Of a stretch of 64,000 nucleotides of DNA, positions 34,023-43,351 are shown piece after piece; the stretch's first letter is position 1, and every line of letters starts with the position of its first letter. The position numbers and the translations under genes are program-made. Origin of the DNA: Pseudomonas sp. BP8 (GTDB lineage Bacteria > Pseudomonadota > Gammaproteobacteria > Pseudomonadales > Pseudomonadaceae). Under the pieces are notes generated by a model, which saw only the letters and a program-made list of their open reading frames with translations, searched no databases and was not told the DNA's origin. The stretch spans positions 2,944,501-3,008,500 of the forward strand of contig NZ_JAGINK010000001.1 in the NCBI RefSeq assembly GCF_017875955.1, given 5' to 3'.

Positions 34023-35279
34023 TTAAACCCCATGCGCCGCAAGGCGATTGCTGTACCAGCGCAAGAACTGCTCGACGTAGGGTTCGGTGAACTCGGAGTA
34101 GGGGCCTGGAATGTAGCCTGGGTCTTGGGTGCCGCTGTGGGTGATGGCGACCAGGTCGGCATCCTGCCGAGTGGTGGCGACCCAGACTTCGGTCAGGCGT
34201 TGCAGGTCATAGTCGACACCTTCGACGGCGTCTTTGCGCACCAGCCACTTGGTCCTCACCAAGGTGCGGTCCGGCGCCAGCGGGATGATCCAGCTGATCA
34301 TGGCGTGGTCGCTCATGACGTGGGTCCAGGCATTGTTGCCCCACAGGTGGGTGTCGCCCAGATCCTTGCGGGTGATATTGCCGAGCAGTTTGCTGCAGGC
34401 CACCTTGGTGTCGAGGGTCTGCGATTCGCCGCTGCCGGCAATGATCATGCGTTGGGTGCGGAACTGGGTCGGCGCGTGGTCATCCAGGTGTTCGACGGTT
34501 TCATAAAGATGGCCATCATTGGCCCAATCGGCTTCGATACCGGCTTTGCGCGTCTGATAAGCGTCATACGAGGCGAGTTGCTCTGGCGTCATTTCTTCAA
34601 AACTGACGCCCAGGTCTTCCGACTGATAAGACACCAACAGTTCAGGGTGGGTGCCGTGGCAGTGATAGCACTCACGGTTATTTTCCATGACCAACTTCCA
34701 GTTGCCGTTCTCTACATAGTCGAGTTCGTAGGCAATCTTGGTATTGGTCAGGTCGTAGGGGGCAAAGCGCGCACCCATGACCTCTTCCTGAACGGCGATA
34801 TCTTCCGGTGGGTTATCACTCAGGCAAACAAATACATGGGTGCCGATAACTTTGCAGTGTACCGGGATCAGGCTGCGGCATTTGGGGTCGAACGCCTTGC
34901 CCATGTGCGCGGCATGTTTGAGGCTACCGTCGAGGTCGTAGGTCCACTGGTGGTAGGGGCATACCAGCATGCCAACGGTGGACTTGCCGGCTGGCTTGAG
35001 GCGGGCGCCGCGGTGCCGGCAGACGTTGCGGTAGGCGCGAATCTGCTCATCGTCATCGCGCAAGACCATGATCGAGGACTTGCCGATGTCGGTGGTGAAA
35101 ACATCGCCCGGTTCTTCGACGTCGGCGGTTACCGCGACAACGATCCAGTGCTGGGAGAAAAACACATCGAGGTCAGTTTCGAAGATATCCTGACGACTGA
35201 AAACTTCACCGGGCATGCCAAAACCAGGTTGCCGTGATGACACAACTTCGCGGTGAGTTTTAATAGGCGAAAGGCGCAT
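34023..35279 (-). CDS. Rieske non-haem iron oxygenase, quaternary-amine demethylase/hydroxylase type (GbcA/Stc2-like)
   Basis: Catalytic subunit of 418 residues. The Rieske [2Fe-2S] ligands are Cys87-x-His89 (VCRHRG) and Cys107-x2-His110 (VCPYHQW). The mononuclear iron site has the E-x2-H-x4-H motif (Glu203, His206, His211 in ECYHCHGTHPE). The sequence type is that of glycine betaine monooxygenase (GbcA), stachydrine demethylase (Stc2) and carnitine monooxygenase, which oxidatively remove a methyl or cleave a C-N bond of a quaternary amine. Neighbouring reductase and betaine importers support this. Which amine is used cannot be read directly. Confidence 0.9.
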   Translation of the reverse strand: MRLSPIKTHREVVSSRQPGFGMPGEVFSRQDIFETDLDVFFSQHWIVVAVTADVEEPGDVFTTDIGKSSIMVLRDDDEQIRAYRNVCRHRGARLKPAGKSTVGMLVCPYHQWTYDLDGSLKHAAHMGKAFDPKCRSLIPVHCKVIGTHVFVCLSDNPPEDIAVQEEVMGARFAPYDLTNTKIAYELDYVENGNWKLVMENNRECYHCHGTHPELLVSYQSEDLGVSFEEMTPEQLASYDAYQTRKAGIEADWANDGHLYETVEHLDDHAPTQFRTQRMIIAGSGESQTLDTKVACSKLLGNITRKDLGDTHLWGNNAWTHVMSDHAMISWIIPLAPDRTLVRTKWLVRKDAVEGVDYDLQRLTEVWVATTRQDADLVAITHSGTQDPGYIPGPYSEFTEPYVEQFLRWYSNRLAAHGV

Positions 35280-35404
35280 GGTTATTCCTCAGGCACTTTT
35301 ATTGTAAGTATTGATGCGGTGTATATGAGGATTATCAGAGTGGCTAAAAAACCCGTCAATGCGCCTATTTTTACCGGTCGTATTACTTCAAGTTATGAGT
35401 GTGC

Positions 35405-36349
35405 TCAGGATAATGCCGACAACGGCGCGCGGTCCTGCAACCAGCGGATCACGGCCCAGTCTTCGGCCGTTGCGCTATGGCCGTGGGGGATGACCACGTA
35501 ATAGGCATCGGTAGGGTGCACGGAGAAGGGCGTCAGGCGCACCAGTTCGCCACTGCACAACAAGTGCTCGACCACTCGGCCCCAGCCCAGGCCGATGCCG
35601 TGGCCATGCAATGCCGCATGCACCGCATTGGCGTGCAGGTTGCAGCGCAGTGCGTAGTGCAGCTTATGGGTGCTCAGCCCCAGCGCCTTGAACCAGCCTT
35701 GCCAGTTCATCCAGCCTTCCGAGGTCGAGTCTGCCTCCAGTAGGCTCGCACGGGCCAGCTCATCCAGGGTCGTGGGCATGGCATTACGCGCCAGCCAGGC
35801 GGGCGAACAGACCGGAAAGATCTCTTCGTCAAACAGCAGAATGGCTTCGCCGTCCACCCATTTGCCGTTGCCATAACGCACGTCCAGGTCGGTGACCTGG
35901 GTGCGCAGGTCGCCGGTGAACATCTGCGTGGCCAGGCGCAGCTGCAGCTCGGGCATCTGTGCTTGCAGGGCTGCCAGCCGGGGCATGATCTGGAACTGCG
36001 AAAACGACGCAGTGGCGCCGAGCGTGATTTCCTTGCGGCCGCCACCGTGGTTGATCGTGTCGAAGACCGTGGCGATTCGCTGCAGTGACTCGGAAATGAT
36101 CGCAAACAACGCCTGGCCTTCGTGGGTCAGGTCGATACTGCGGTGCAGGCGGTGGAACAGCTGTGCGCCGACATTCTCCTCGAGCACTTTGACCTGTTTG
36201 CTCACGGCGGCCTGGGTGACCCCGAGTTCTTTCGCGGCCTGGGTAAAACTTTTCAGGCGGGCAACGGATTCAAACTGGAGGAGGGCGGTCATCGACGGGA
36301 TTATGCGCCGGTAGCCTTTGTGTTTATTGCCGGATTCTAAGGTTTGCAT
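35405..36349 (-). CDS. LysR-family transcriptional regulator (GcvA/AmpR-like)
   Basis: Regulator of 314 residues with an N-terminal HTH (LKSFTQAAKELGVTQAAVSK, QVKVLEENVGAQLF) and a long effector domain. The AAKELGVTQAAVSKQVKVLE form is that of the GcvA/AmpR branch. ATG 36349 is preferred over 36394 because GGGAAA stands before it. It lies between the aldehyde dehydrogenase and Rieske genes, all on the minus strand, 125 bases before the Rieske start, so it probably controls the oxygenase operon. Confidence 0.88.
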   Translation of the reverse strand: MQTLESGNKHKGYRRIIPSMTALLQFESVARLKSFTQAAKELGVTQAAVSKQVKVLEENVGAQLFHRLHRSIDLTHEGQALFAIISESLQRIATVFDTINHGGGRKEITLGATASFSQFQIMPRLAALQAQMPELQLRLATQMFTGDLRTQVTDLDVRYGNGKWVDGEAILLFDEEIFPVCSPAWLARNAMPTTLDELARASLLEADSTSEGWMNWQGWFKALGLSTHKLHYALRCNLHANAVHAALHGHGIGLGWGRVVEHLLCSGELVRLTPFSVHPTDAYYVVIPHGHSATAEDWAVIRWLQDRAPLSALS

Positions 36350-36424
36350 TGTTGTTTTCCCGGGCTTTGTAGTGCATTCAGACTCAAGCCGCACCGAGGT
36401 TGGGCGCGGCCTGGGTCGATGCCA

Positions 36425-37876
36425 TCACGCCAGTTGGTACGTCGTCTTCACCCGCGTGAAGAATTGTCGGGCATGGGTCCCTTGCTCCCTGGAGCCCAAG
36501 CTTGACGCTCCATTGCCGCCAAACGGCACGTGGTAATCGACACCTGCGGTTGGCAGGTTGACCATCACCATGCCCGCCGAGCTGTTGCGCTTGAAGTGTT
36601 CGGCATTACGCAGCGAGGCCGTGACGATCCCGGCAGACAAACCGAACGCGGTGTCTTCGGCGGCGGCGAATGCCTCTGGGTAACCCTGTACCTTGAGCAC
36701 GCTCAATACCGGCCCGAAGATTTCCTCGCGGTAGATGCGCATGTGCGGTTTCACGTCAGTGAATAGCGCCGGAGTGAAGTAGTAGCCGCCGCTCGGGCTG
36801 TCGACGTGCTCACCGCCACAGACAAGTGTCGCCCCTTGCTCGACGCCGCTGGCCACATACGAAAGATTCTGCTCAAGCTGACGCCCGTCGATCACCGGGC
36901 CGATTTCGGTCGCTGCCTGCAGGGCATCGCCCACCTGCAACGCGCGGGTACGTTCGGCAAGGCGGGCCACGAAGGCGTCATGAATGCCTTCGGTGACGAT
37001 CACTCGCGAGCTTGCCGTGCAGCGCTGCCCGGTGCTGTAGAAGGAGCCGTTGAGCGCCACCTCGACCGCTTGCTCGAGGTCGGCGTCGTCCAGCACGATC
37101 AGCGGATTCTTGCCGCCCATCTCCAACTGCACCTTCTTCATGCCTTCCGCTGCCAGGCGGGCGATCTGCCGGCCCGTGTGCTCGGAGCCGGTGAAGCTGA
37201 TGCCGTCGACCTGCGGCGAACGAATCAGCGTGTCACCGACACTGCGCCCCGGGCCGATCAGCATGTTGAACACGCCCGGCGGCAGGCCAGCGCGGGAAAT
37301 GATCTCGGCCAACGCCCAGGCGGAGGAGGGCACCAGCTCCGCCGGCTTGAACACTACACAGTTGGCAAAGCACAGCGCCGGCGCGATCTTCCAGGCGGGA
37401 ATGGCGATCGGGAAGTTCCACGGTGCGATGATGCCGATGACCCCCAGGGGCTGGGTGAACACGTCGATACCGACATCCTGACGTACCGACTGGTACTTTT
37501 CGCCTTCTGCGCGCAGCGCTTCCTGGGCATAGAACTTGAACGAGCGCCCGGCGCGGTCGACCTCTCCCAGCGCTTCGCGCACGACCTTGCCTTCTTCACG
37601 GGCGAGCAGCACGGCGAGTTCTTCGCGGCGGGCGAGGATCTCGCTGCCAATGAAGTCCAGCGCATCGGCACGTTGCTGTGGGTTGCTCCTGGCCCAGCCT
37701 GGCTGTGCCCGGCGCGCCGCGTCGATAGCTTGTTCCGTGAGGGCCTGGTCGGCACGTACAAAACGCTCGATCAGCTCTTCGGGATTGGACGGGTTGCGGT
37801 TGTCCAGCAGGTCGCTGCCAGCCACGCTGGAAACGAAGGCGCCATCGACGTAGCTGCTCTTGGTGATGGGGTTCAT
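36425..37876 (-). CDS. NAD(P)-dependent aldehyde dehydrogenase (alpha-ketoglutarate-semialdehyde-dehydrogenase-like)
   Basis: Enzyme of 483 residues oxidising an aldehyde to its acid. Catalytic residues are Asn154 (APWNFP), Glu252 (LEMGGKNP) and Cys286 (GQRCTAS). The segment GMVMVNLPTAGVDYHVPFGG, then NGASSLGSREQG, near the C-terminus is typical of the 2,5-dioxovalerate/alpha-ketoglutarate-semialdehyde dehydrogenase group, which acts in sugar-acid and hydroxyproline degradation. The start 37876 has GAGGATG upstream. It is divergent from the GlxA-type regulator gene and probably under its control. In this setting it could oxidise the aldehyde released from an amino-acid betaine; the substrate is inferred. 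Confidence 0.88.
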   Translation of the reverse strand: MNPITKSSYVDGAFVSSVAGSDLLDNRNPSNPEELIERFVRADQALTEQAIDAARRAQPGWARSNPQQRADALDFIGSEILARREELAVLLAREEGKVVREALGEVDRAGRSFKFYAQEALRAEGEKYQSVRQDVGIDVFTQPLGVIGIIAPWNFPIAIPAWKIAPALCFANCVVFKPAELVPSSAWALAEIISRAGLPPGVFNMLIGPGRSVGDTLIRSPQVDGISFTGSEHTGRQIARLAAEGMKKVQLEMGGKNPLIVLDDADLEQAVEVALNGSFYSTGQRCTASSRVIVTEGIHDAFVARLAERTRALQVGDALQAATEIGPVIDGRQLEQNLSYVASGVEQGATLVCGGEHVDSPSGGYYFTPALFTDVKPHMRIYREEIFGPVLSVLKVQGYPEAFAAAEDTAFGLSAGIVTASLRNAEHFKRNSSAGMVMVNLPTAGVDYHVPFGGNGASSLGSREQGTHARQFFTRVKTTYQLA

Positions 37877-38095
37877 GCGGTAGGCATCCTCTGTTGTAGG
37901 GTCTACCGGGCATGATGCTGAGCGGCGCAACCCGTTCGCTATTACGGCCATGACAATTGATAGGATGGCGTGGCCGGGCTGCGTGAGCGTTGTCCGAAAT
38001 ATACGAGATAGCCGTCTTTATGTGATATGTCGGACGCTGGCCGCGGCATAGAATAGTGTTTGCCGGACTGCCCCGGTTGCTCTGGAGATCCTCCC

Positions 38096-39121
38096 TTGAA
38101 CGCTCAGCCCGTTGCGATAAAACCGGACCTTCGCGTCGGTTTCGTGCTGCTGAACCAGTTCACCCTGGTGCCGGTCGCAGGCCTGGTCGACTCACTGCGC
38201 TTTGCCGCCGACAAGTCGTTTCGGAGCGAGCAGGTGTATTGCCAGTGGGATTGGATGACCTGCAACGACGAAGCGGTCCTCGCCAGCTGTGGCATGCCGA
38301 TTTCGCCGACCCGGCCGTTGAACCTCTGGGCGCAGTACGATTACCTGGTGATTGCCGGTGGTCTGCTGGGCGAGACGCGCAACCCGCCCGAATGGTTGCT
38401 CGACGCCCTGCGCGATGTGCATGCCGCCAATATCCCGATCATCGCGCTGTGTTCGGCGTCGTTCGTGCTGGGCAAGGCCGGGCTGCTCGATGGCCGGCGC
38501 TGCGCGGTGCACTTCACCATTCGCGAGGAGTTCGAGGCGCTGTTTCCCAACGCCACGGCGGTGATCGACAAGAGCTACGTGGATGATCGCGGCATCATTA
38601 CCTGCCCAGGCGGCACGGCCATCGACCTTGCCGCCAGCCTGATCCGTCGCCATTGCGGCGAGGTGCGTGCGCAGAAGGGTCTGGAATACCTGCTGGTGGA
38701 AGACCGTGCCGACCAACAGGAACAGGCCGGCAAGGTCTACCAGAATGACCGGGTGGAGCGGGCCATTGCCTTCATGCGCGACAACCTCGATGTGTCGTTG
38801 TCGCTCAAGGCGGTGGCTGAGGCGGTCGGCACGCACCCGCGCCAGTTGCACCGCGAGTTCGTCGCCAATACCCAGGAGCCCCCGGCCAACTATTGGCGCA
38901 AGTTGCGCCTGGACCATGCTCGGCGGCTGCTGGTGAATACCAGCCAGAACATCACTACAATTGCGCTGGCGTGCGGATTTTCGGATGCATCGCACTTCAT
39001 CCTGTGGTTTCGCAAGCAGTATGGCGAAACCCCCTACAGCTTCCGCAAGCGCCGGCATGAGGTGGAGCGCTTCAATGGCGAGCGTCTGGGGGAACGGGTT
39101 GGGATGGATCCGGAGCTGTGA
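38096..39121 (+). CDS. GlxA-family AraC-type transcriptional regulator
   Basis: Regulator of 341 residues with an N-terminal DJ-1/PfpI-like amidotransferase fold (LVIAGGLLGETRNPPEWLL, then IIALCSASFVLGKAGLLDG with the nucleophile-elbow Cys in ALCSAS) and a C-terminal double HTH of the AraC type (SLKAVAEAVGTHPRQLHREF; ITTIALACGFSDASHFILWF). This architecture is shared with GbdR, CdhR, SouR and ArgR of Pseudomonas, activators of betaine, carnitine, sarcosine and arginine catabolism. TTG 38096 is the likely start, with GGAG eight bases upstream. It is divergent from the aldehyde dehydrogenase gene and is the best candidate activator of this amine region. Confidence 0.9.
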   Translation: MNAQPVAIKPDLRVGFVLLNQFTLVPVAGLVDSLRFAADKSFRSEQVYCQWDWMTCNDEAVLASCGMPISPTRPLNLWAQYDYLVIAGGLLGETRNPPEWLLDALRDVHAANIPIIALCSASFVLGKAGLLDGRRCAVHFTIREEFEALFPNATAVIDKSYVDDRGIITCPGGTAIDLAASLIRRHCGEVRAQKGLEYLLVEDRADQQEQAGKVYQNDRVERAIAFMRDNLDVSLSLKAVAEAVGTHPRQLHREFVANTQEPPANYWRKLRLDHARRLLVNTSQNITTIALACGFSDASHFILWFRKQYGETPYSFRKRRHEVERFNGERLGERVGMDPEL

Positions 39122-41066
39122 GGTTCAACCGCTACCCGTTCACCCCGGTTGTTCATCGCTGAAACTAACCATGCCGGGGCCGCTACGCGACCCTATCGCG
39201 ACACAAGGCTCCCACCCAGACCGTCGTGCGCCATACCCTGTAGCGGGCTTGTCCCGCGAAGAGGCCAGGCCTGCCACCGTGCTGCATGGCACCGGCGCTG
39301 CCGGTTTCGCGGGGCAAGCCCGCTCCTACAGGATTTCGCTATATCAATGAGTTAGCGTCAGTTCTGTTAGTGATGCGGCGAAGAACAACGTCGGCAATCC
39401 CACCGCATACCCTGTAGGAGCGGGCTTGTCCCGTGAAGAGGACAGGCCTGCCACCGTGCTGTATGGCACCGGCGCTGCCGGTTTCGCGGGGCAAGCCCGC
39501 TCCTACAGGATTTCGCTATATCAATGAGTTAGCGTCAGTTCTGTTAGTGACGCAGCGAAGAACAACGTCGGCAACCCCACCGCATACCCTGTAGGAGCGG
39601 GCTTGTCCCGTGAAGAGGACAGGCCTGCCACCGTGCTGTATGGCACCGGCGCTGCCGGTTTCGCGGGGCAAGCCCGCTCCTACAGGATTTCGCTATATCA
39701 ATGAGTTAGCGTCAGTTCTGTTAGTGACGCAGCGAAGAACAACGTCGGCAATCCCACCGCATACCCTGTAGGAGCGGGCTTGTCCCGCGAAGAGGCCAGG
39801 CCAGCCACCGTGCTGTATGGCACCGGCGCTGCCGGTTTCGCGGGGCAAGCCCGCTCCTACAGGATTTCGCTATATCAATGAGTTAGCGTCAGTTCTGTTA
39901 GTGATGCAGCGAAGAACAACGTCGGCAATCCCACCGCATACCCTGTAGGAGCGGGCTTGTCCCGCGAAGAGGCCGGGCCTGCCACCGTGCTGTATGGCAC
40001 CGGCGCTGCCGGTTTCGCGGGGCAAGCCCGCTCCTACAGGATTTCGCTATATCAATGAGTTAGCGCCAGTTCTATTAGTGATGCCGCGCAGAACAACGTC
40101 GGCAAACCTGCCGCATACCCTGTAGGAGCGGGCTTGTCCCGCGAAGAGGCCGGGCCTGCCACCGTGCTGTATGGCACCGGCGCTGCCGGTTTCGCGGGGC
40201 AAGCCCGCTCCTACAGGATTTCGCTATATCAATGAGTTAGCGTCAGTTCTGTTATTGATGCGGCGAAGAACAACGTCGGCAATCCCACCGCATACCCTGT
40301 AGGAGCGGGCTTGTCCCGTGAAGAGGACAGGCCTGCCACCGTGCTGTATGGCACCGGCGCTGCCGGTTTCGCGGGGCAAGCCCGCTCCTACAGGATTTCG
40401 CTATATCAATGAGTTAGCGTCAGTTCTGTTAGTGACGCAGCGAAGAACAACGTCGGCAATCCCACCGCATACCCTGTAGGAGCGGGCTTGTCCCGCGAAG
40501 AGGCCGGGCCTGCCACCGTGCTGTATGGCACCGGCGCTGCCGGTTTCGCGGGGCAAGCCCGCTCCTACAGGATTTCGCTATATCAATGAGTTAGCGTCAG
40601 TTCTATTAGTGATGCGGTGAAGAACAACGTCGGCAATCCCACCGCATACCCTGTTGGGCTTGTCCCGCGAAGAGGACGGGCCTGCCACCGTGCTGTATGG
40701 CACCGGCGCTGCCGGTTTCGCGGGGCAAGCCCGCTCCTACAGGATTTCGCTATATCAATGAGTTAGCGTCAGTTCTGTTAGTGACGCAGCGAAGAACAAC
40801 GTCGGCAACCCCACCGCATACCCTGTAGGAGCGGGCTTGTCCCGCGAAGAGGCCAGGCCTGCCACCGTGCTGTATGGCACCGGCGCTGCCGGTTTCGCGG
40901 GACAAGCCCGCTCCTACAGGATTTCGCTATATCAATGAGTTAGCGTCAGTTCTATTAGTGATGCGGTGAAGAACAACGTCGGCAATCCCACCGCATACCC
41001 TGTTGGGCTTGTCCCGCGAAGAGGCCAGGCCTGCCTCAAGCCATGCCCGCTGTTAGTGAGCCGAGC
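39122..41066. other. Long non-coding convergent region filled by the REP-pair array
   Basis: Between two convergent genes. 39122-39235 holds a partial REP-like element of the CTTGTGTCGCG type in inverse orientation (near 39190-39214). The rest is the tandem array. Short frames here are repeat sequence, not genes. Confidence 0.85.
39236..41034. repeat. Tandem array of ten 177-bp REP-pair (REPIN) units
   Basis: The marker ATTTCGCTATATCAATGAG begins at 39333, 39510, 39687, 39864, 40041, 40218, 40395, 40572, 40744 and 40921: ten copies, period 177 except one of 172. Each unit contains a forward REP (TGTAGGAGCGGGCTTGTCCC), about 45 bases ending GGCACCGGCGCTGCCGG, an inverse REP (CGCGGGGCAAGCCCGCTCCT) and an AT-richer spacer ending CCCACCGCATA. 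Two copies lost five bases in the forward REP (CTGTTGGGCTTGTCCC, near 40650 and 41000). Units differ by only a few bases, so the array spread recently or is kept uniform by recombination. Confidence 0.95.
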
Positions 41067-41843
41067 CTAGCGCGGCACCTGGTTAAGCAGCGCATCGAAC
41101 ACCACTTCGCACGCTGCACCCCACGCAGCGCTGCCGGGGTGGTGGTTGAGCACGTCGAGGCCGGCGGCGGTGAAGGTGCCTGGCGTGGCGATCGCCTGGC
41201 CGAGCGCTTGCAGGCTTTGCCCGGGATTGGCGCGGGCATTGGCCAGGCAATCCTGCAGGTTCCCCTGCACCAGCGTGCGCGCCTGATCAGCCGGCAGGCC
41301 TTTGTCCATCAACCAGTGCTGCAGGTCATGCAGGAGAAAATAGAACCAGCCGTGCATGCAGGCCGCCACGGTAGCCAGTTCGAACGCAGCTTCGCTGTCC
41401 ACTACCACCAGCGTGCCCAGTGGGCTGAGGTGTGCCTCGGTGACCTCGTCGGACGGATAGACGACAACGGTCGCCGCGTTGACTTGCGCGGCATACGACA
41501 GCATTACGCGCACGCACTCGGCGCCGGGAAAGGTCGCCTGCAGGGTCGCCTGGTGCAGGCCGGCGACCAGCGACAACAAGCGCTGGCCGCATCGCAAGGT
41601 GATCTCGTCGGCCAACTGCGCGACATGCGCTGGGCGCACACCCAGCATCAGCATGTCGGCATTATCGACCACCGCCTGATTGCTCGGCATCACCTCGCAG
41701 GCGCACTCGGCCGCCAGTGCCTGGGCGCGTGCGCTGTTGCGCGGCGATAACCGGATCGGCCCGTCAAAGCCGCCTCGGCGCAACCCACGGACGACTTTCT
41801 CGGTCAGTTCGCCAACGCCAAGTATGCCCAGACTCTGCATCAT
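41067..41843 (-). CDS. Pyrroline-5-carboxylate-reductase-like NAD(P)-binding protein
   Basis: Protein of 258 residues with the ProC/F420-dependent-oxidoreductase fold. The N-terminal Rossmann loop is LGILGVGELTEKVVRGL, followed by LSPRNSARAQALA (Arg/Ser pair suited to NADP) and LMLGVRPAHVAQL, as in ProC. The C-terminal helical domain contains LPADQARTLVQGNLQ, again as in ProC. It is divergent enough from housekeeping ProC to suggest another imine or keto substrate. It is six bases after the DAO-type gene, so it may reduce or oxidise the cyclic imine that enzyme makes. Confidence 0.8.
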   Translation of the reverse strand: MMQSLGILGVGELTEKVVRGLRRGGFDGPIRLSPRNSARAQALAAECACEVMPSNQAVVDNADMLMLGVRPAHVAQLADEITLRCGQRLLSLVAGLHQATLQATFPGAECVRVMLSYAAQVNAATVVVYPSDEVTEAHLSPLGTLVVVDSEAAFELATVAACMHGWFYFLLHDLQHWLMDKGLPADQARTLVQGNLQDCLANARANPGQSLQALGQAIATPGTFTAAGLDVLNHHPGSAAWGAACEVVFDALLNQVPR

Positions 41844-41849
41844 GCCTCC

Positions 41850-43169
41850 TTAGGCTTCCAGGCCAGCGCGCCGTTGGCCCCAGTTCAGGTTGAGGTTGAC
41901 CCCCAGGCTCAGCAATGGCTCCGGCGGGTTGCGATTGGGGCCCGCAGAGTTGAGCAGGAAGTCGCTCAGCTCGTCGCGTTCGCCCGCCAGCCAATTGGCC
42001 AGCAGCGTGCCCGTGGCCGTGCCGCGGGTGATCCCCAGGCCATTGCAGCACAGCGCTGCATGCACCTGGGGCGCCAGGCTGCCGAAGAACGACAGGTGAT
42101 TGCGTGACAGGCACATCGAGCCGCCCCAGGTGTAGTCGAAGGGGAGCTGGGGAAGCATCGGAAAGCGCCGCTCGAACGACTCGCGGTGCTGGCGCGCTGC
42201 GCGGTCGAGATGGCGTTGCTGGGCCTGGCCGTTGGCGTTGAAGCTGAAACTGTTGCGTACCAGCAGGCGCTGATCAGGGGTGCGCCGCAAGGTGCTGCCG
42301 AACGGGTCGGCGGGGATGATCCCCCAGGTGCTCTTGCCGCCCAGCCGGGCCTGTTCGTCCTCGGTCAGCGGGCGGGTCATGCTGGCGTAGGTGAAAATCG
42401 GCAATAAGCGCCCCGGCAAGAAGCCGAAGTGCGAGGCGAAGGCGTTGTTGCACAGCAGCACCTGGTCGGCAACGATCTCGCCGTGGGCATGGCGCAAGGT
42501 GATCTGCTCACCTTGCTCCAAGCTGGTGATGATGGTGTGTTCGTACAGCGTGACGTTGGCCGGCAGGCTGTCGGCCAGGCCCCGGGCCAGTGCCGCCGGT
42601 TGCAGCAGGAGGGTGCCGGGGGTGTAGAGCGCCTGGCGGTAGAACGACACGCCCAGGTGCGCAGGCACGTCGCGGGCATCGATCATCTCGTAGGGCTGGT
42701 CGAGTTTGTCCAGGCCGCTGCGATAGGCTGCCAGCACCGCCAGGCCTTTGTCTTCGACCGCCGCCTGATACTTGCCGTCTGGGCGCAGTTGGCAATCGAT
42801 AGCGTGCTCGGCAACCAGCCCGCGGATCAGGCCCTGGGCCAAGTGGTTGAGCTTGAGGTTCATCCGCGCGGTGGCCAGGTCGCCAATGTAGTCGGCTGCA
42901 CCGATGTCATGCGGCAGGTCGATGGCAAAGCCCGAGTTGCGCCCCGAGGCGCCGAAGCCGACCTGCTGGCCTTCGATCAGCAGGATCTGGTCGTGCGGGT
43001 ACTTCGCCGCCAGTTGGCGTGCAGCGGCCAAGCCGGTGAAACCGCCACCCAGCACCACCCAGCGCGCCTTGCTGCGACCGCTGTGGGCGGGACGAGGTGT
43101 GCGCGGCGGGCTGAGGTGGAACCAGCCGCAGCCGTTGTCGTCAGCGGGAGTTGAAGTGTTTCTGTACAT
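41850..43169 (-). CDS. FAD-dependent oxidoreductase, DAO type
   Basis: Flavoenzyme of 439 residues. An N-terminal tail of about 35 residues precedes the FAD loop WVVLGGGFTGLAAARQLA and GASGRNSGFAID. The C-terminal segment CCNGLGITRGTATGTLLA contacts the flavin. The type is the puuB/ordL group of amine oxidases acting on N-alkylated amines. It forms an operon with the ProC-like gene. Compared with the 24779-26170 flavoprotein, motifs correspond but overall similarity is modest, so the two are not recent duplicates. Substrate unknown. Confidence 0.87.
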   Translation of the reverse strand: MYRNTSTPADDNGCGWFHLSPPRTPRPAHSGRSKARWVVLGGGFTGLAAARQLAAKYPHDQILLIEGQQVGFGASGRNSGFAIDLPHDIGAADYIGDLATARMNLKLNHLAQGLIRGLVAEHAIDCQLRPDGKYQAAVEDKGLAVLAAYRSGLDKLDQPYEMIDARDVPAHLGVSFYRQALYTPGTLLLQPAALARGLADSLPANVTLYEHTIITSLEQGEQITLRHAHGEIVADQVLLCNNAFASHFGFLPGRLLPIFTYASMTRPLTEDEQARLGGKSTWGIIPADPFGSTLRRTPDQRLLVRNSFSFNANGQAQQRHLDRAARQHRESFERRFPMLPQLPFDYTWGGSMCLSRNHLSFFGSLAPQVHAALCCNGLGITRGTATGTLLANWLAGERDELSDFLLNSAGPNRNPPEPLLSLGVNLNLNWGQRRAGLEA

Positions 43170-43351
43170 GCTGCCGGTTCCTTGTTTTTGTATACTTTCG
43201 CACTGGCAGTCGGGCCCGCTCTATAACGGACGGGACAACTCATGGAAGGATTTCACGGATCTGCTCGGATCCGCTGGCGAGCTGCCGAATCTGATCCAGA
43301 CTGTCTGAAGCTTCAGTTATCGGTACAGGACCATTCCAAGGAGGGTATCGC

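Noticed and set aside
39236..41034. Possible CRISPR array
   Set aside because: Repeat unit is 177 bp with constant spacer sequence and internal REP palindromes; there are no variable spacers and no cas genes.
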